Source: an uncultured Verrucomicrobiota bacterium
Lineage (GTDB): Bacteria; Verrucomicrobiota; Verrucomicrobiia; Limisphaerales; UBA1319
Length of the DNA stretch: 42,471 nt
Direction of reading: 5' to 3'
Assembly: GCA_903845125.1 (NCBI GenBank)
Contig: CAIMWS010000332.1
Span: 1-42,471 of the forward strand
Part shown: positions 27,041 to 35,358 of the stretch, in pieces
How positions within the stretch are numbered: the stretch's first letter is position 1
Layout of the letters: each line of letters begins with the position of its first letter
The notes under the pieces: model-generated
What the model saw: only the letters and a program-made list of their open reading frames with translations
What the model was told of the DNA's origin: nothing
Databases searched by the model: none
Translations under genes and position numbers: made by a program

Positions 27041-30000
27041 GTGAATCCGCCACCGAGCCCAACTCCGACGCGGTCCAAAAAGAGCGACCTTGGGCGGCGT
27101 GCGTTCCGCCTGCTGAAATTCGCCGCGGTGACGCTGGTCCTGTGCCTGGCGGGGCTGTTCCTTTACCTCCGCGCCTTTGGCCTGCCCGATTACTGCAAAA
27201 ACCTGATCCTCACCGAATTAAAAAGCCACGGCTTCAATCTCGAGGTGAAAACCTTGAAGCTCGGCTGGACTGGCCAGATCATCGCCAAGCAATTCGGCAC
27301 CGAACCCAGCGATCTCTCCGCCTTCCGCTGGACCATCAACCGGGCGGAAATCCAGGTCGGCTGGGGCAGTTTGCTGGCCTTGAATCCCAAGGTGCATTCG
27401 GTCTTTGTGCGCGAGGCGCATGTGGAATGGCCGGTCACCACCAATCAGGATTGGGCCATGCCCGCCTTGAACCTGAACCGGGCCAGCTTCCGGTTGCTGT
27501 TTGAAGGCCAGCAACGTTGGATCCTCACGAATTTCACCGCCCGCCTGTGGAATCTGCCCGTCGAGATCAATGGCATCCTGACCCACCCCGAACATTTGGG
27601 CGGCGCCCGCAAAGGCCCCCGGACCAACCAGGTTGCCTCCCTTTGGCTGGGCTACTTGGAGGATCTCAGGCAGATGGTGGAAAAAAGCCAGCTGGACTCC
27701 AAACCCAGCCTCGCCTTGAACTTCAATTTCAATGCCCGCGACCCTGCCGCTTCCAGCGGCACCTTCGCGATTCGGGAAGCCAGCGGCACCTACCGGGGAT
27801 TCAATTTCAACGGTTTGACCGTGCGGGCCAGCTACCAACCGCCCGCCCATGCGGCGGGGAATGCCACCCTCCAACTGGCTGCCCAACTGAATACCATCGC
27901 CCGTGGCGCTTTCCGGGCAACCGGCCTGGTCCTGGAAGGCAACGCCACCAACCTCGCCAGCGCCGGCCAGGCGGCCTTGAGCCTGCGGGCGCAGACCGTG
28001 GCCAATTTGAACCCCTCCGATCTGGTCGCTGACAAGCCGGCCCGCTCCCGCCCTTGGACTGCTGGAGGCAATGATTGGCAGGTGGCAGCCAGCGTGTCCG
28101 GCAAATCCTGGACTAATTGGGCCAAGGCCTGGCCTGAACAGCTCACCTGGCAACTGGCGGCCAGCAATGCTTCGGTAGCCTTCCATGATCCGGCACGAGT
28201 CATTCAATCCGGCCAGCTTACCATAACCGGCAGCGCCACGAATTCAACCCCCGGCGGGCAGCTCCAGGCCGCCCTGAATTACTCCGTTCAGGATCTGCGC
28301 TCCCCGTGGCTTTCCGGTCGCCGTTTTGATGGCACGAACAGCTTGGCCGCTGCCCTGCCACCATGGTTCCCAGGTCTTCGCAGCGCCACAAACCGCCTGG
28401 AGAATGCCGCCGGCCTGGCCCTGGAGCGCTGGCTCCGGACGGTGGCTTTGACCAATCAAACCCTGGTTTTCGGTTTGGATACCCCGGCGGGAGCCGGGCA
28501 GCAGGCAAATCTTGAATTCCACATCGCCCCCCGCCAGTCAACCCTCCTTTATCCCACCAACCCAATCGCCGGTTTCTGGACCAACCTGGCGCCTTACACT
28601 TTGGAATGGGATTTCAACGTGAGGGAATTCGAGGCCCGCCGCCCCGGCCCACCACCCCGGACGGCCCCGCCCGATTACCTGCCGATTCATAACTTGCAAT
28701 TGGCCGGCTCCTGGGGTGACGGCCAGGTGGACATCCACCGGCTCTTCGCCGAGGTGGCTGATGGCGAAGTGGATCTCCGCTGCAATCTCGACGTCGAATA
28801 CCGCCGGGCCCGGGCCGAGGGCCGGGTCACGTGCGACGTCCCCCAACTCGGCCCCTTGTTCGGCACCAATACCCAAGCCTGGCTGAAACAATTCAGCTGG
28901 CTGACTCCGCCGGAGGTTAATGTTGAGGCCTCCATTACCCTGCCACCGTGGCACCGCCTCGGCCAGAAGGCAGCCTGGCAGGACGAAGCCATGCCATCCT
29001 TTTTCCTCAGCGGGTTCCTGACGGCTTCCAACGCCGCTTTTCGCGGAGCTTCCATGGCCTCGGTAAGCCTGCGTTTCATCTCCTACGACGGCTTCTGGCA
29101 CCTGGAGGAGTTGTCGGCTCAAAATCCGAGCGGAAACCTGGTTTTGACCTACTGCAGCGACAGCGGTCCGGATGACTACACCTGGGCTTGGCGGAGCGAA
29201 ATGGATCCCGGCGCGGCCCTGCTCCTGGCCACCGACAGCCAGCGGGAATTTTTAAACCGCTTCGAATGGAGCCAGCCCCCCCAAGTCACAGGGTGCCTTA
29301 CCGACCAGTGGCGCTCGGATTCCCCGCCCCTGTTTGAAGTCAAAATCCAGGCTGGGAATTTCCGCTATCAAGGTCAGGATGTGCGCGAATTGCATGCCAC
29401 CCTCCTGCGGACCGACAGCCAATTTGCGGTGCTCAATGCCGCCGTGCACATGCCCGAGGAGGAAATCCTCATTGATCAGATCCGCTACGGTTTCACCAAT
29501 AATTTCTTGCGGGCCAACGAAATCACTTTCCGCAAACAATTCTTCGACCAGATCTCCGCCTGGCTGAAGGATGACGAGACCAGCCTGGTGGCCACTAATA
29601 TCCAAGTCCTGTGCGAGGGCCGCCCGGTAAAAATGGAGGGCTTGCGGTATGACAAGGTCCTCAAACAGCTCCATATGACCAATGGCTTGACGCAGGCCTG
29701 GCCACCCAACGTGGCGGCCGCGATCGGCCCCAAAACCGCGCAATCCGTCGAGCCTTACCGCTTCCCTTCCAATCAGCCGCCAGACATCAAGGTTAATGGT
29801 TTTTTAACGGTGCCCGGCCCCTATCCCTGCGCGCTCGAGTTCCAGGTGGATGGCGGGCCGTTCAGCTTCAGCAAGTTCAACCTGGATCAGGTGAGCGGCC
29901 GGGTGGGCTGGACCAACGAAACCATGCGCATCGGCAATTTTACCGGATCCTTTTATGGCGGCAGCATTACCGGGGGGCTCACCGCCGACTTCAGCGTGCC

Positions 30001-30658
30001 CAAGGGATCGGACCTGGATTTCTTCCTGGCCGTGGAAAACTCGGAGATCCGGGATATCCTGAGCGATCTATCCATCGCCACGAACAAGGTTTCAGGCAAG
30101 CTCGACCTGGTTTTGACCAACGCCCACGCCAATGCCACCGACTGGAATAGCTGGCAGGGCAATGGCCGCATCACCCTGCGGAACTCCGCGCTCGGGATGA
30201 TGCTCCTGGCCCGGGCGGCAACCCTCGCCAAGAACCCCAACGAGAATGCCACCGCCAGCTTTACCATCACCAATTCCGTGGTGCGCAGCGATAATTTGAA
30301 AATCCATCTCCCCACCGTCCGCATCGCCGGCTCCGGCGAGGTTCATATCCTCGGCACCAACCTGAATGCCCGCATCGAGGCTTATGTGTTGCGCGACACC
30401 TGGGTGTTGGGCCAGGTCGTGAGTGTCCTCTTTTCCCCGATCACCAAAGCCTTCGTTTATCGTTTATCCGGCTCCGTGAACAAGCTCGACATCAAAAGCG
30501 AGTCGATTTACCTGGCACCCGTCAATGCGGTCAAAGGCATGTTCGGCCGCGATAAGGAACCGCCTCGCAAAAAAAATGGGGACTCCCCGCTGCCAGATCC
30601 ACCACCCGCCACGAATCAACCACCCGTCCTGCCACCGCGAACCGATCCCAAGCCTTGA
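27041..30658 (+). CDS. Large AsmA-like periplasmic protein
   Basis: This 1205-residue protein has one membrane anchor at about residues 24-46 and a very long beta-strand-rich extracytoplasmic part. The C-terminal ~250 residues look like the AsmA/TamB-type C-terminal region (MRIGNFTGSFYGGSITGGL, VSGKLDLVLTNAHANATDW, WQGNGRITLRNSALG, IAGSGEVHILGTNLNARIE). Proteins of this kind form groove- or bridge-like beta structures implicated in lipid movement across the envelope. The C-terminus is Pro-rich and unstructured. The start is a GTG at 27041, 6 nt after the DUF4340 stop, so it is the last gene of the operon. An AsmA-like call is fairly secure; a role as a lipid conduit for the transporter is inference. 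Confidence 0.88.
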   Translation: MNPPPSPTPTRSKKSDLGRRAFRLLKFAAVTLVLCLAGLFLYLRAFGLPDYCKNLILTELKSHGFNLEVKTLKLGWTGQIIAKQFGTEPSDLSAFRWTINRAEIQVGWGSLLALNPKVHSVFVREAHVEWPVTTNQDWAMPALNLNRASFRLLFEGQQRWILTNFTARLWNLPVEINGILTHPEHLGGARKGPRTNQVASLWLGYLEDLRQMVEKSQLDSKPSLALNFNFNARDPAASSGTFAIREASGTYRGFNFNGLTVRASYQPPAHAAGNATLQLAAQLNTIARGAFRATGLVLEGNATNLASAGQAALSLRAQTVANLNPSDLVADKPARSRPWTAGGNDWQVAASVSGKSWTNWAKAWPEQLTWQLAASNASVAFHDPARVIQSGQLTITGSATNSTPGGQLQAALNYSVQDLRSPWLSGRRFDGTNSLAAALPPWFPGLRSATNRLENAAGLALERWLRTVALTNQTLVFGLDTPAGAGQQANLEFHIAPRQSTLLYPTNPIAGFWTNLAPYTLEWDFNVREFEARRPGPPPRTAPPDYLPIHNLQLAGSWGDGQVDIHRLFAEVADGEVDLRCNLDVEYRRARAEGRVTCDVPQLGPLFGTNTQAWLKQFSWLTPPEVNVEASITLPPWHRLGQKAAWQDEAMPSFFLSGFLTASNAAFRGASMASVSLRFISYDGFWHLEELSAQNPSGNLVLTYCSDSGPDDYTWAWRSEMDPGAALLLATDSQREFLNRFEWSQPPQVTGCLTDQWRSDSPPLFEVKIQAGNFRYQGQDVRELHATLLRTDSQFAVLNAAVHMPEEEILIDQIRYGFTNNFLRANEITFRKQFFDQISAWLKDDETSLVATNIQVLCEGRPVKMEGLRYDKVLKQLHMTNGLTQAWPPNVAAAIGPKTAQSVEPYRFPSNQPPDIKVNGFLTVPGPYPCALEFQVDGGPFSFSKFNLDQVSGRVGWTNETMRIGNFTGSFYGGSITGGLTADFSVPKGSDLDFFLAVENSEIRDILSDLSIATNKVSGKLDLVLTNAHANATDWNSWQGNGRITLRNSALGMMLLARAATLAKNPNENATASFTITNSVVRSDNLKIHLPTVRIAGSGEVHILGTNLNARIEAYVLRDTWVLGQVVSVLFSPITKAFVYRLSGSVNKLDIKSESIYLAPVNAVKGMFGRDKEPPRKKNGDSPLPDPPPATNQPPVLPPRTDPKP

Positions 30659-30674
30659 CCTCCGCCCTCCGCCC

Positions 30675-30702
30675 TCCGCTCCAAGCTCTCCGCTCCAAGC
30701 TC
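30675..30702. repeat. 14-bp tandem direct repeat
   Basis: TCCGCTCCAAGCTC occurs twice without a gap (30675-30688 and 30689-30702), just after a short run of CCGCCCT heptamers and just downstream of the AsmA-like stop codon. It is a low-complexity repeat between operons. I see no coding role. Confidence 0.6.
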
Positions 30703-30737
30703 CCTGAATTTCGCCCTCCTTCGAATTGGCCGCAAGC

Positions 30738-30751
30738 TTGATCCGGATCAA
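30738..30751. promoter_or_regulatory. FNR/CRP-family binding box
   Basis: TTGATCCGGATCAA is a perfect palindrome and an exact match to the FNR consensus TTGAT-N4-ATCAA. It is centred 41.5 nt upstream of position 30786, the start expected from the -10 TAAGGT. This is the classic class II activator position. It indicates oxygen- or NO-responsive control of the hemerythrin gene. Confidence 0.7.
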
Positions 30752-30773
30752 GGAAATCAACCCGGCCGGGTGA

Positions 30774-30779
30774 TAAGGT
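30774..30779 (+). promoter_or_regulatory. -10 element of the hemerythrin gene
   Basis: TAAGGT fits the minimal TA-N3-T form and puts the start near 30786, 41.5 nt from the centre of the FNR-type box. A better-looking TATAAC (30786-30791) would put the box near -53.5, which is less usual. Confidence 0.35.
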
Positions 30780-30783
30780 ATGC

Positions 30784-30814
30784 CTTATAACATATCAAGA
30801 AAGGCTTATAACAT
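30784..30814. repeat. Direct repeat CTTATAACAT with 21-nt period
   Basis: CTTATAACAT occurs at 30784-30793 and again at 30805-30814, exactly two helical turns apart. The second copy includes the AT of the start codon. It may be an accidental duplication or an operator for a second regulator. Confidence 0.45.
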
Positions 30815-31424
30815 GAATAAATCCATCGATAAATTAATGAGCGAGCATCGCCTGATCGAGCAGGTCCTCGGATCCCTGGCCACTTTCCTGCAAAAATTGG
30901 GCACCAATCCGGATTTGCCGCGGCAACACCTGGCTCAATTCGCCGGTTTTTTCCGGAATTTTGCCGACCGCTGCCAACACGGCAAGGAGGAGGACCGCCT
31001 CTTCGTCAAAATGAACGATTGCGGCTTTCCGCGCGAATTCGGTCCCATCAGCGTGATGCTGTCAGAGCATTCCGCGGGACGCTACCACGTACGCGCGCTG
31101 GCGGAAATCGGGGCCGGCCAAGGACCGCTGACGACTTGGGAAATCACCCAAGCCGGGGAACACGGTGATGAATTCATCACCCTGCTGCTGGGGCACATCC
31201 AGAAAGAGGACCACATCCTGTATCCCATGGCGCAGCAGGCCATCCCCGCCCATGAATTTGACCAGTTGGATGCGGCCTGTGAAACCTTTGAACGGGAGGA
31301 AATCGGCGCCAGCGAGATCGCCAAGTGGACCGCGCTGGCCGACGAACTGAACACCATTTACCCGCCGGACACGGATCGCATCCGTGCCGGCGCCGCCTGC
31401 ACCGGCTGCCACGGGCACCATTAA
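30813..31424 (+). CDS. Hemerythrin domain-containing protein
   Basis: This 203-residue hemerythrin-like protein would bind a di-iron centre. The ligand pattern is visible: His12 in SEHRLI, His56 and Glu60 in CQHGKEEDRLF, His86 in LSEHSAGRYHVR (also His92), and His128/Glu132 in GHIQKEDHILYPMA (also His134). The C-terminus ends in a metal-binding-like tail CTGCHGHH. The long spacing and the LSEH-x5-H motif match bacterial HHE proteins linked to oxygen, NO or iron-sulfur repair. I chose the ATG at 30813, with AAGAAAGG eight nucleotides before it, because the ATG at 30780 lies upstream of the predicted transcription start. The FNR box at 30738-30751 fits an oxygen- or NO-stress role. Confidence 0.92.
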   Translation: MNKSIDKLMSEHRLIEQVLGSLATFLQKLGTNPDLPRQHLAQFAGFFRNFADRCQHGKEEDRLFVKMNDCGFPREFGPISVMLSEHSAGRYHVRALAEIGAGQGPLTTWEITQAGEHGDEFITLLLGHIQKEDHILYPMAQQAIPAHEFDQLDAACETFEREEIGASEIAKWTALADELNTIYPPDTDRIRAGAACTGCHGHH

Positions 31425-31452
31425 AGGGGGCCATGGCCCTGCCCTGCCCAGC

Positions 31453-32616
31453 CTAAACTTTCAGGAAATCCACATTGACGGCGGCCGTGGCGCGCTTGCC
31501 ATTCGAAGCCACTAAAGTGATCGCTTGGCGGCTGGCCTCCGGCTCGATCGCCACCACCCGCTCAAAGCCCGCCGGCAGGAACGCGATGCCCATGATGTAG
31601 GGCACGTCCAGCGGTTTTCGGGCGTTGAGTTTGAGACAGGTTTCAAAACCTTTTTCCGAGAGCGGATTCGGCTTGGCCGATTCCGCCAGACCGAGATGGA
31701 AGTTCGCGGTCACATCCTCCAATCCCATCCGGTTGGTGTGCCGGCCGTTCCAAGGCGGATAATGGCGGCCGCCATTGGAAATCCAGAACACGGTATTGCG
31801 CAGGATTTTGGGATTGCGCAGGGCAAACCACGCATAGCGCTCCTGGGGGAAGACGACGGCGGTCCAGGCCAGTTGCAGCTGGCTGTCGGCCACCATCATC
31901 ACCAAGTCTTCAAATCCGCGCCGTGCGGGATAACGGGTAAGGTCGGTGGTTTCCCCGTTCATCAAAGGCACTTTTTCCAGCGACGAAAACTCGGCGCCAG
32001 CCAGGAGGCTGTTATAGCCGCGGTTCTCCGGCGACTCGAATGCCTGGGGAAACACCTGGCCATAGGTGAACGGGCTTACGGAGACCAGCCCGCTGCCGGG
32101 GCGGTCCGGGAAATGCAGCATGGCATGATGCCCCAGGTCCATCGGTCCGCTCATGCCGGAGAGGGTGTGGAGCGAGTAAACCACGTTTTGGCCATCCACC
32201 AGGGTGATCTTTTTATCCACCTGCCCCGGGCGCACCGTCGTTTTCAAGCTCACGTGCAAGGTGGTGGCCTGGGCATCAGTTGCGATCGATTCAAACACCC
32301 ATTTGCCATTGGCTGTCTCCCCGTGCGCCGGGTGCTTTTCCCCGCGGAAAGCGGTGCCATTGCCGCCAAAAGGCGCGCAGAAAAAGTCCCCCCGCAAGGC
32401 CTGCAAGATGGGCGGCAGGGAGGCATCCGGTTTTTCCTCCGCCCACGGCGCCACCGAGTAAGGCTGGATTTTTTTATCACTGCGATCGAAAACCACCGGG
32501 CCGAGATGCCCACCCATTTCCGTCACCCAAGCTTCCACGTTTTGGGACCGGATTGGCCAGGAAACCTGGCCCTGGACTTTGCGTTTGACCAGCGGGGTTA
32601 CTTTATTAGCTTTCAT
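31453..32616 (-). CDS. Hypothetical protein, galactose-mutarotase-like
   Basis: This 387-residue cytoplasmic protein is one I cannot name firmly. It has no signal peptide. The opening part reads VTEMGGHLGPVVFD, and the end has ISNGGRHYPPWNGRH, GLEDVTANFHLGL and a Lys-rich tail, a pattern like the beta-sandwich fold of aldose 1-epimerases and related sugar-binding proteins. A catalytic His/Glu pair may be His-rich HHAMLHF and GLED, but I cannot assign it. The ATG at 32616 (MKANKV) is chosen; the frame is open much further, but that part is a shadow of the neighbouring gene. It is divergent from the CobA-HemD fusion gene. Confidence 0.85.
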   Translation of the reverse strand: MKANKVTPLVKRKVQGQVSWPIRSQNVEAWVTEMGGHLGPVVFDRSDKKIQPYSVAPWAEEKPDASLPPILQALRGDFFCAPFGGNGTAFRGEKHPAHGETANGKWVFESIATDAQATTLHVSLKTTVRPGQVDKKITLVDGQNVVYSLHTLSGMSGPMDLGHHAMLHFPDRPGSGLVSVSPFTYGQVFPQAFESPENRGYNSLLAGAEFSSLEKVPLMNGETTDLTRYPARRGFEDLVMMVADSQLQLAWTAVVFPQERYAWFALRNPKILRNTVFWISNGGRHYPPWNGRHTNRMGLEDVTANFHLGLAESAKPNPLSEKGFETCLKLNARKPLDVPYIMGIAFLPAGFERVVAIEPEASRQAITLVASNGKRATAAVNVDFLKV

Positions 32617-32689
32617 TGGCCACACCTTAGCAGCCCGCCTTTTCCCAATCAACTTGGATTTGCAGCCCGCCACCCGCATTTTCCCGGAT

Positions 32690-32717
32690 TTGCCTTCATC
32701 AAAACATCCCCTATGAT
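32690..32717 (+). promoter_or_regulatory. sigma-70-type promoter of the CobA-HemD fusion gene, possibly leaderless
   Basis: TTGCCT (32690-32695, 4/6 match), 16 nt, then TATGAT (32712-32717, 5/6 match to -10). The ATG at 32725 follows 7 nt later, so the transcript would begin at the start codon, and the alternative ATG at 32713 would fall inside the -10. Confidence 0.4.
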
Positions 32718-32724
32718 ATCCCCG

Positions 32725-34248
32725 ATGAAACGTAAAGGTATGGTGTTTATGGTGGGGGCCGGATCCGGCGATCCAGGTCTTTTCACCCTGCGCGGCCTGG
32801 AACTGCTGAAACAAGCCGACCTGGTGATTGGCCACCGGCTGGTGGCGCGCGAGTTGTTGCGCCACGCCAAAAAATCCGCCGGCGTGGCCTGGGCGGAGAC
32901 GGTGCAAGACCTGTATGCCCGGGCCGCCGCCGGCGCCCGGGAAGGCCATTCCGTGGTCTGCCTGGTGGGCGATCTTGCGCTGCTGGAATCCACCCAGGCG
33001 CTGGCCGCCGGCGTGCTCGACGGCGCCACGGTGGAGGTGGTCCCCGGAGTGTCCGTGACCGAGGCCGCGCCCAGTTTTGCGGGCATCCCGTTATTGGAGG
33101 CCGGCCGGCTTTCCGGCTATGCCGTGGTATCCATCCCACCGGGTGGCGGCGCAGGATCGGGCGCGGAGGATTGGCGGCGTTTGGGGGAACTGCCGGGCAC
33201 CCTGGTGGTGCGGCTGGCCGCGGCGCAAATTGGCGCCACGGCCAATCACCTCGCCAGCCTGGGCCGGCCCGTGGGCACCCCCGCGGCGATCATCATCGAG
33301 GGCGGCACCGGTGGCCAGCGCGTCATCCAGGGCACCCTGGCCACGGTGGGATCCTCCGCCACCGCCTTCCGGGGCGGTCTGCCCGTGCTGCTGGTGGTGG
33401 GGGAAGCGGTGGGCTTGCGCGCCACCCCCTCCTGGTTCGAGCGACGCCCGCTCTTCGGGCAGCGCATCGTGGTCACCCGCGCCCGGGAACAAGCGGCCCA
33501 GCTGGCCGCGCCGCTCCTGGCCAAAGGGGCCCAGGTGCTGGAGATCCCCTGCATCAAGTTCGGCCCGCCCGCCGAACGCGGACCGATCATCGACGCCCTG
33601 GCCGGCTTGAATTCCTATGATTGGATTGTGTTTACCAGCGCCACGGGCGTAACCCGCTTTTTTGAGATGTTTTTCCAGGGGTTCCAGGATATGCGGGATA
33701 TCGGCGGCGTGAAGATCGCCGCGGTGGGGCCCGCCACCGCCGCCCGCCTGAAGGAACTGCATTTACAGGTGGACGCCATGCCCAAGGAGTATGTCGCCTC
33801 CCAAATCACCGCCGCCATGAGCGAGCTCGAAAGCCTCGAAAACCGCGCCATCCTCCTGCTGCGGGCCGAGGTCGCCAACCCGGAACTGCCCAACAAACTG
33901 AACGAGCTGGGGGCGATTGTCGATGACGTCGCCTGTTACCAAACCCTGCCCGAGACGGAGGATCCCGATGGCGCCGCTGGAAAATTCCTCGCCGCCGGGG
34001 CGGAGTGGATCACCTTCACCAGCGGGTCCACGGCCGCCAATTTCCACGCCCGGTTCAATCTCCCCCAGATCCTTCGCCAATTCCCCGGTCTCCGCCTGGC
34101 CTCAATCGGCCCGGAAACCACCAAGGTGATCGCCTCCCTGGGCTTGGAACCAGCCGTGGAAGCCCGGCCGCATACGATGGATGGCTTGGTCGAGGCTTTG
34201 GAAAAAGCCGTCCTCCTCCCCGCCGGCCAGGGGGCCGGAATTTCCTGA
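32725..34248 (+). CDS. Uroporphyrinogen-III C-methyltransferase-like/uroporphyrinogen-III synthase fusion
   Basis: This 507-residue fusion joins a CobA/SUMT-like N-terminal part (residues ~5-230) to a HemD part (~240-500). The methyltransferase part keeps VGAGSGDPGLFTLRG, VVPGVSVTEAAPSFAGIPL and the TPAAIIIEGGTGGQRVIQGT pattern. However, the SAM-site motif GGDPF is replaced by VGDLAL (residues 81-86) and the D-x-L-V of the family by H-x-L-V (residues 37-40), so methylation may be lost. The HemD part shows IVVTRAREQ, DWIVFTSATGV, AAVGPATAARL, and AEWITFTSGSTAANF, all typical, so the synthase that closes the tetrapyrrole ring is likely intact. The frame is open far upstream, but only the part from 32725 is homologous. 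Confidence 0.9.
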   Translation: MKRKGMVFMVGAGSGDPGLFTLRGLELLKQADLVIGHRLVARELLRHAKKSAGVAWAETVQDLYARAAAGAREGHSVVCLVGDLALLESTQALAAGVLDGATVEVVPGVSVTEAAPSFAGIPLLEAGRLSGYAVVSIPPGGGAGSGAEDWRRLGELPGTLVVRLAAAQIGATANHLASLGRPVGTPAAIIIEGGTGGQRVIQGTLATVGSSATAFRGGLPVLLVVGEAVGLRATPSWFERRPLFGQRIVVTRAREQAAQLAAPLLAKGAQVLEIPCIKFGPPAERGPIIDALAGLNSYDWIVFTSATGVTRFFEMFFQGFQDMRDIGGVKIAAVGPATAARLKELHLQVDAMPKEYVASQITAAMSELESLENRAILLLRAEVANPELPNKLNELGAIVDDVACYQTLPETEDPDGAAGKFLAAGAEWITFTSGSTAANFHARFNLPQILRQFPGLRLASIGPETTKVIASLGLEPAVEARPHTMDGLVEALEKAVLLPAGQGAGIS

Positions 34249-34259
34249 AAGGCGGCCGG

Positions 34260-35204
34260 GTGGGCGAATCTTTGGTGGTCCTGAGCGCGGTGCTGCCGGT
34301 GTTTTGCATCATCGGCCTGGGCGGGCTTTTGCGCCGCGCCAACTGGCTGACGGAAGAGGCCGACCGCAGCATCCTGCGGGTCACCATCAACGTCCTGGTG
34401 CCCTTCCTGATCCTCGATTCCACCCTGGGCAACCAGGCCTTGCACCAGCTGGGCAACCTCCTGCTCGCGCCCCTGGCCGGGATCGCCACCGCCCTGGCCG
34501 GCTTTTTCCTGGCCCATCAGGCCGCCTCCCTGGCGGGGCTGCGGGAAGCCCGCCAGCGGCGCACTTTCGCCCTGGCCGCCGGGCTGTATAATTACGGTTA
34601 TGTGCCGATTCCCCTGGCCCTCATCCTTTACGGGCAGGAAACGGTCGGCGTGCTGTTCGTCCACAATGTGGGGGTGGAAGTCGCCTTGTGGACCGCCGGC
34701 CTGGCGCTGCTCAAAGGAGCCCCGCCGGGCCGGGAATGGCACCGCATTTTCAACCTGCCCCTGCTGGCCATCGTCGTCGGCCAGGCTTTGAACTTGTCGG
34801 GCGGCGACCAACTCGTGCCGCAGTTCATGCTGAGTATTTTTAAAATGCTCGGCCAGTGTGCCATCCCCATGGGCATGATCCTGATCGGGGCCACCATTGC
34901 CGATGAGATCCACGAGTTCCATTCTCAGGCGGCCTGGCGGACCATGGGCGTGGCCTGCCTTCTGCGGCAGCTGATCCTGCCGGCTTTTTTTCTGTTGCTG
35001 GCCCGCTGGCTGCCCTGCTCGCTCGAGTTGAAGCGGGTGATTCTGCTCCAGGCCGCCATGCCCGCCGCCGTCTTTCCGGTTGTGATGGCCAAACATTACG
35101 ATGGCGATACCGCCACCGCCTTACGCGTGGTCATCAGCTCCTCGGCCCTAAGCCTGGTCACCACCCCGCTCTGGATCCGCTTGGGAACCTACTTTTTATT
35201 CTGA
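34260..35204 (+). CDS. AEC family transporter (auxin efflux carrier-like permease)
   Basis: This 314-residue permease of the AEC/Mem_trans family has about ten hydrophobic segments in two five-helix halves, the usual arrangement. Typical sequences are the first helix VVLSAVLPVFCIIGLGGLLR, LYNYGYVPIPLALILYG (the conserved Gly/Asn/Pro crossover), and IPMGMILIGATIADE in the second half. Substrates of bacterial members are mostly organic acids, and none is indicated here. The start is a GTG at 34260, with GAAAGG seven nucleotides before it, 11 nt after the fusion gene stop. The frame continues upstream through that gene, but in shadow. It is probably cotranscribed with the fusion gene and convergent with the flagellar cluster. 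Confidence 0.9.
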   Translation: MGESLVVLSAVLPVFCIIGLGGLLRRANWLTEEADRSILRVTINVLVPFLILDSTLGNQALHQLGNLLLAPLAGIATALAGFFLAHQAASLAGLREARQRRTFALAAGLYNYGYVPIPLALILYGQETVGVLFVHNVGVEVALWTAGLALLKGAPPGREWHRIFNLPLLAIVVGQALNLSGGDQLVPQFMLSIFKMLGQCAIPMGMILIGATIADEIHEFHSQAAWRTMGVACLLRQLILPAFFLLLARWLPCSLELKRVILLQAAMPAAVFPVVMAKHYDGDTATALRVVISSSALSLVTTPLWIRLGTYFLF

Positions 35205-35358
35205 CCCGGTTTCGTTCCAGGTTGTATCAAGACGGGATTTCGGCGCCCAGGAATCTGGCCCCCGGAGCGACGAAAACCGGGGCGATCGGTGACGAACGAA
35301 CCTCGCCGCCAGCGGTTCACCGAACCAGCGAATCAGCCCTCGGGGACGCAACCTGGCA

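Noticed and set aside
31428..31439. Palindrome GGGCCATGGCCC between convergent stops
   Set aside because: Only a 4-bp stem with a 4-nt loop and no T-run; too weak to call a terminator.
31525..32712. Upstream extension of the CobA-HemD frame
   Set aside because: Antisense to the mutarotase-like gene and without homology; the real protein begins near 32725.
35205..35282. Imperfect inverted repeat (CCCGGTTTCG and CGAAAACCGG) between the AEC gene and the flagellar cluster
   Set aside because: Loop of over 50 nt and a one-base mismatch make a functional terminator doubtful.
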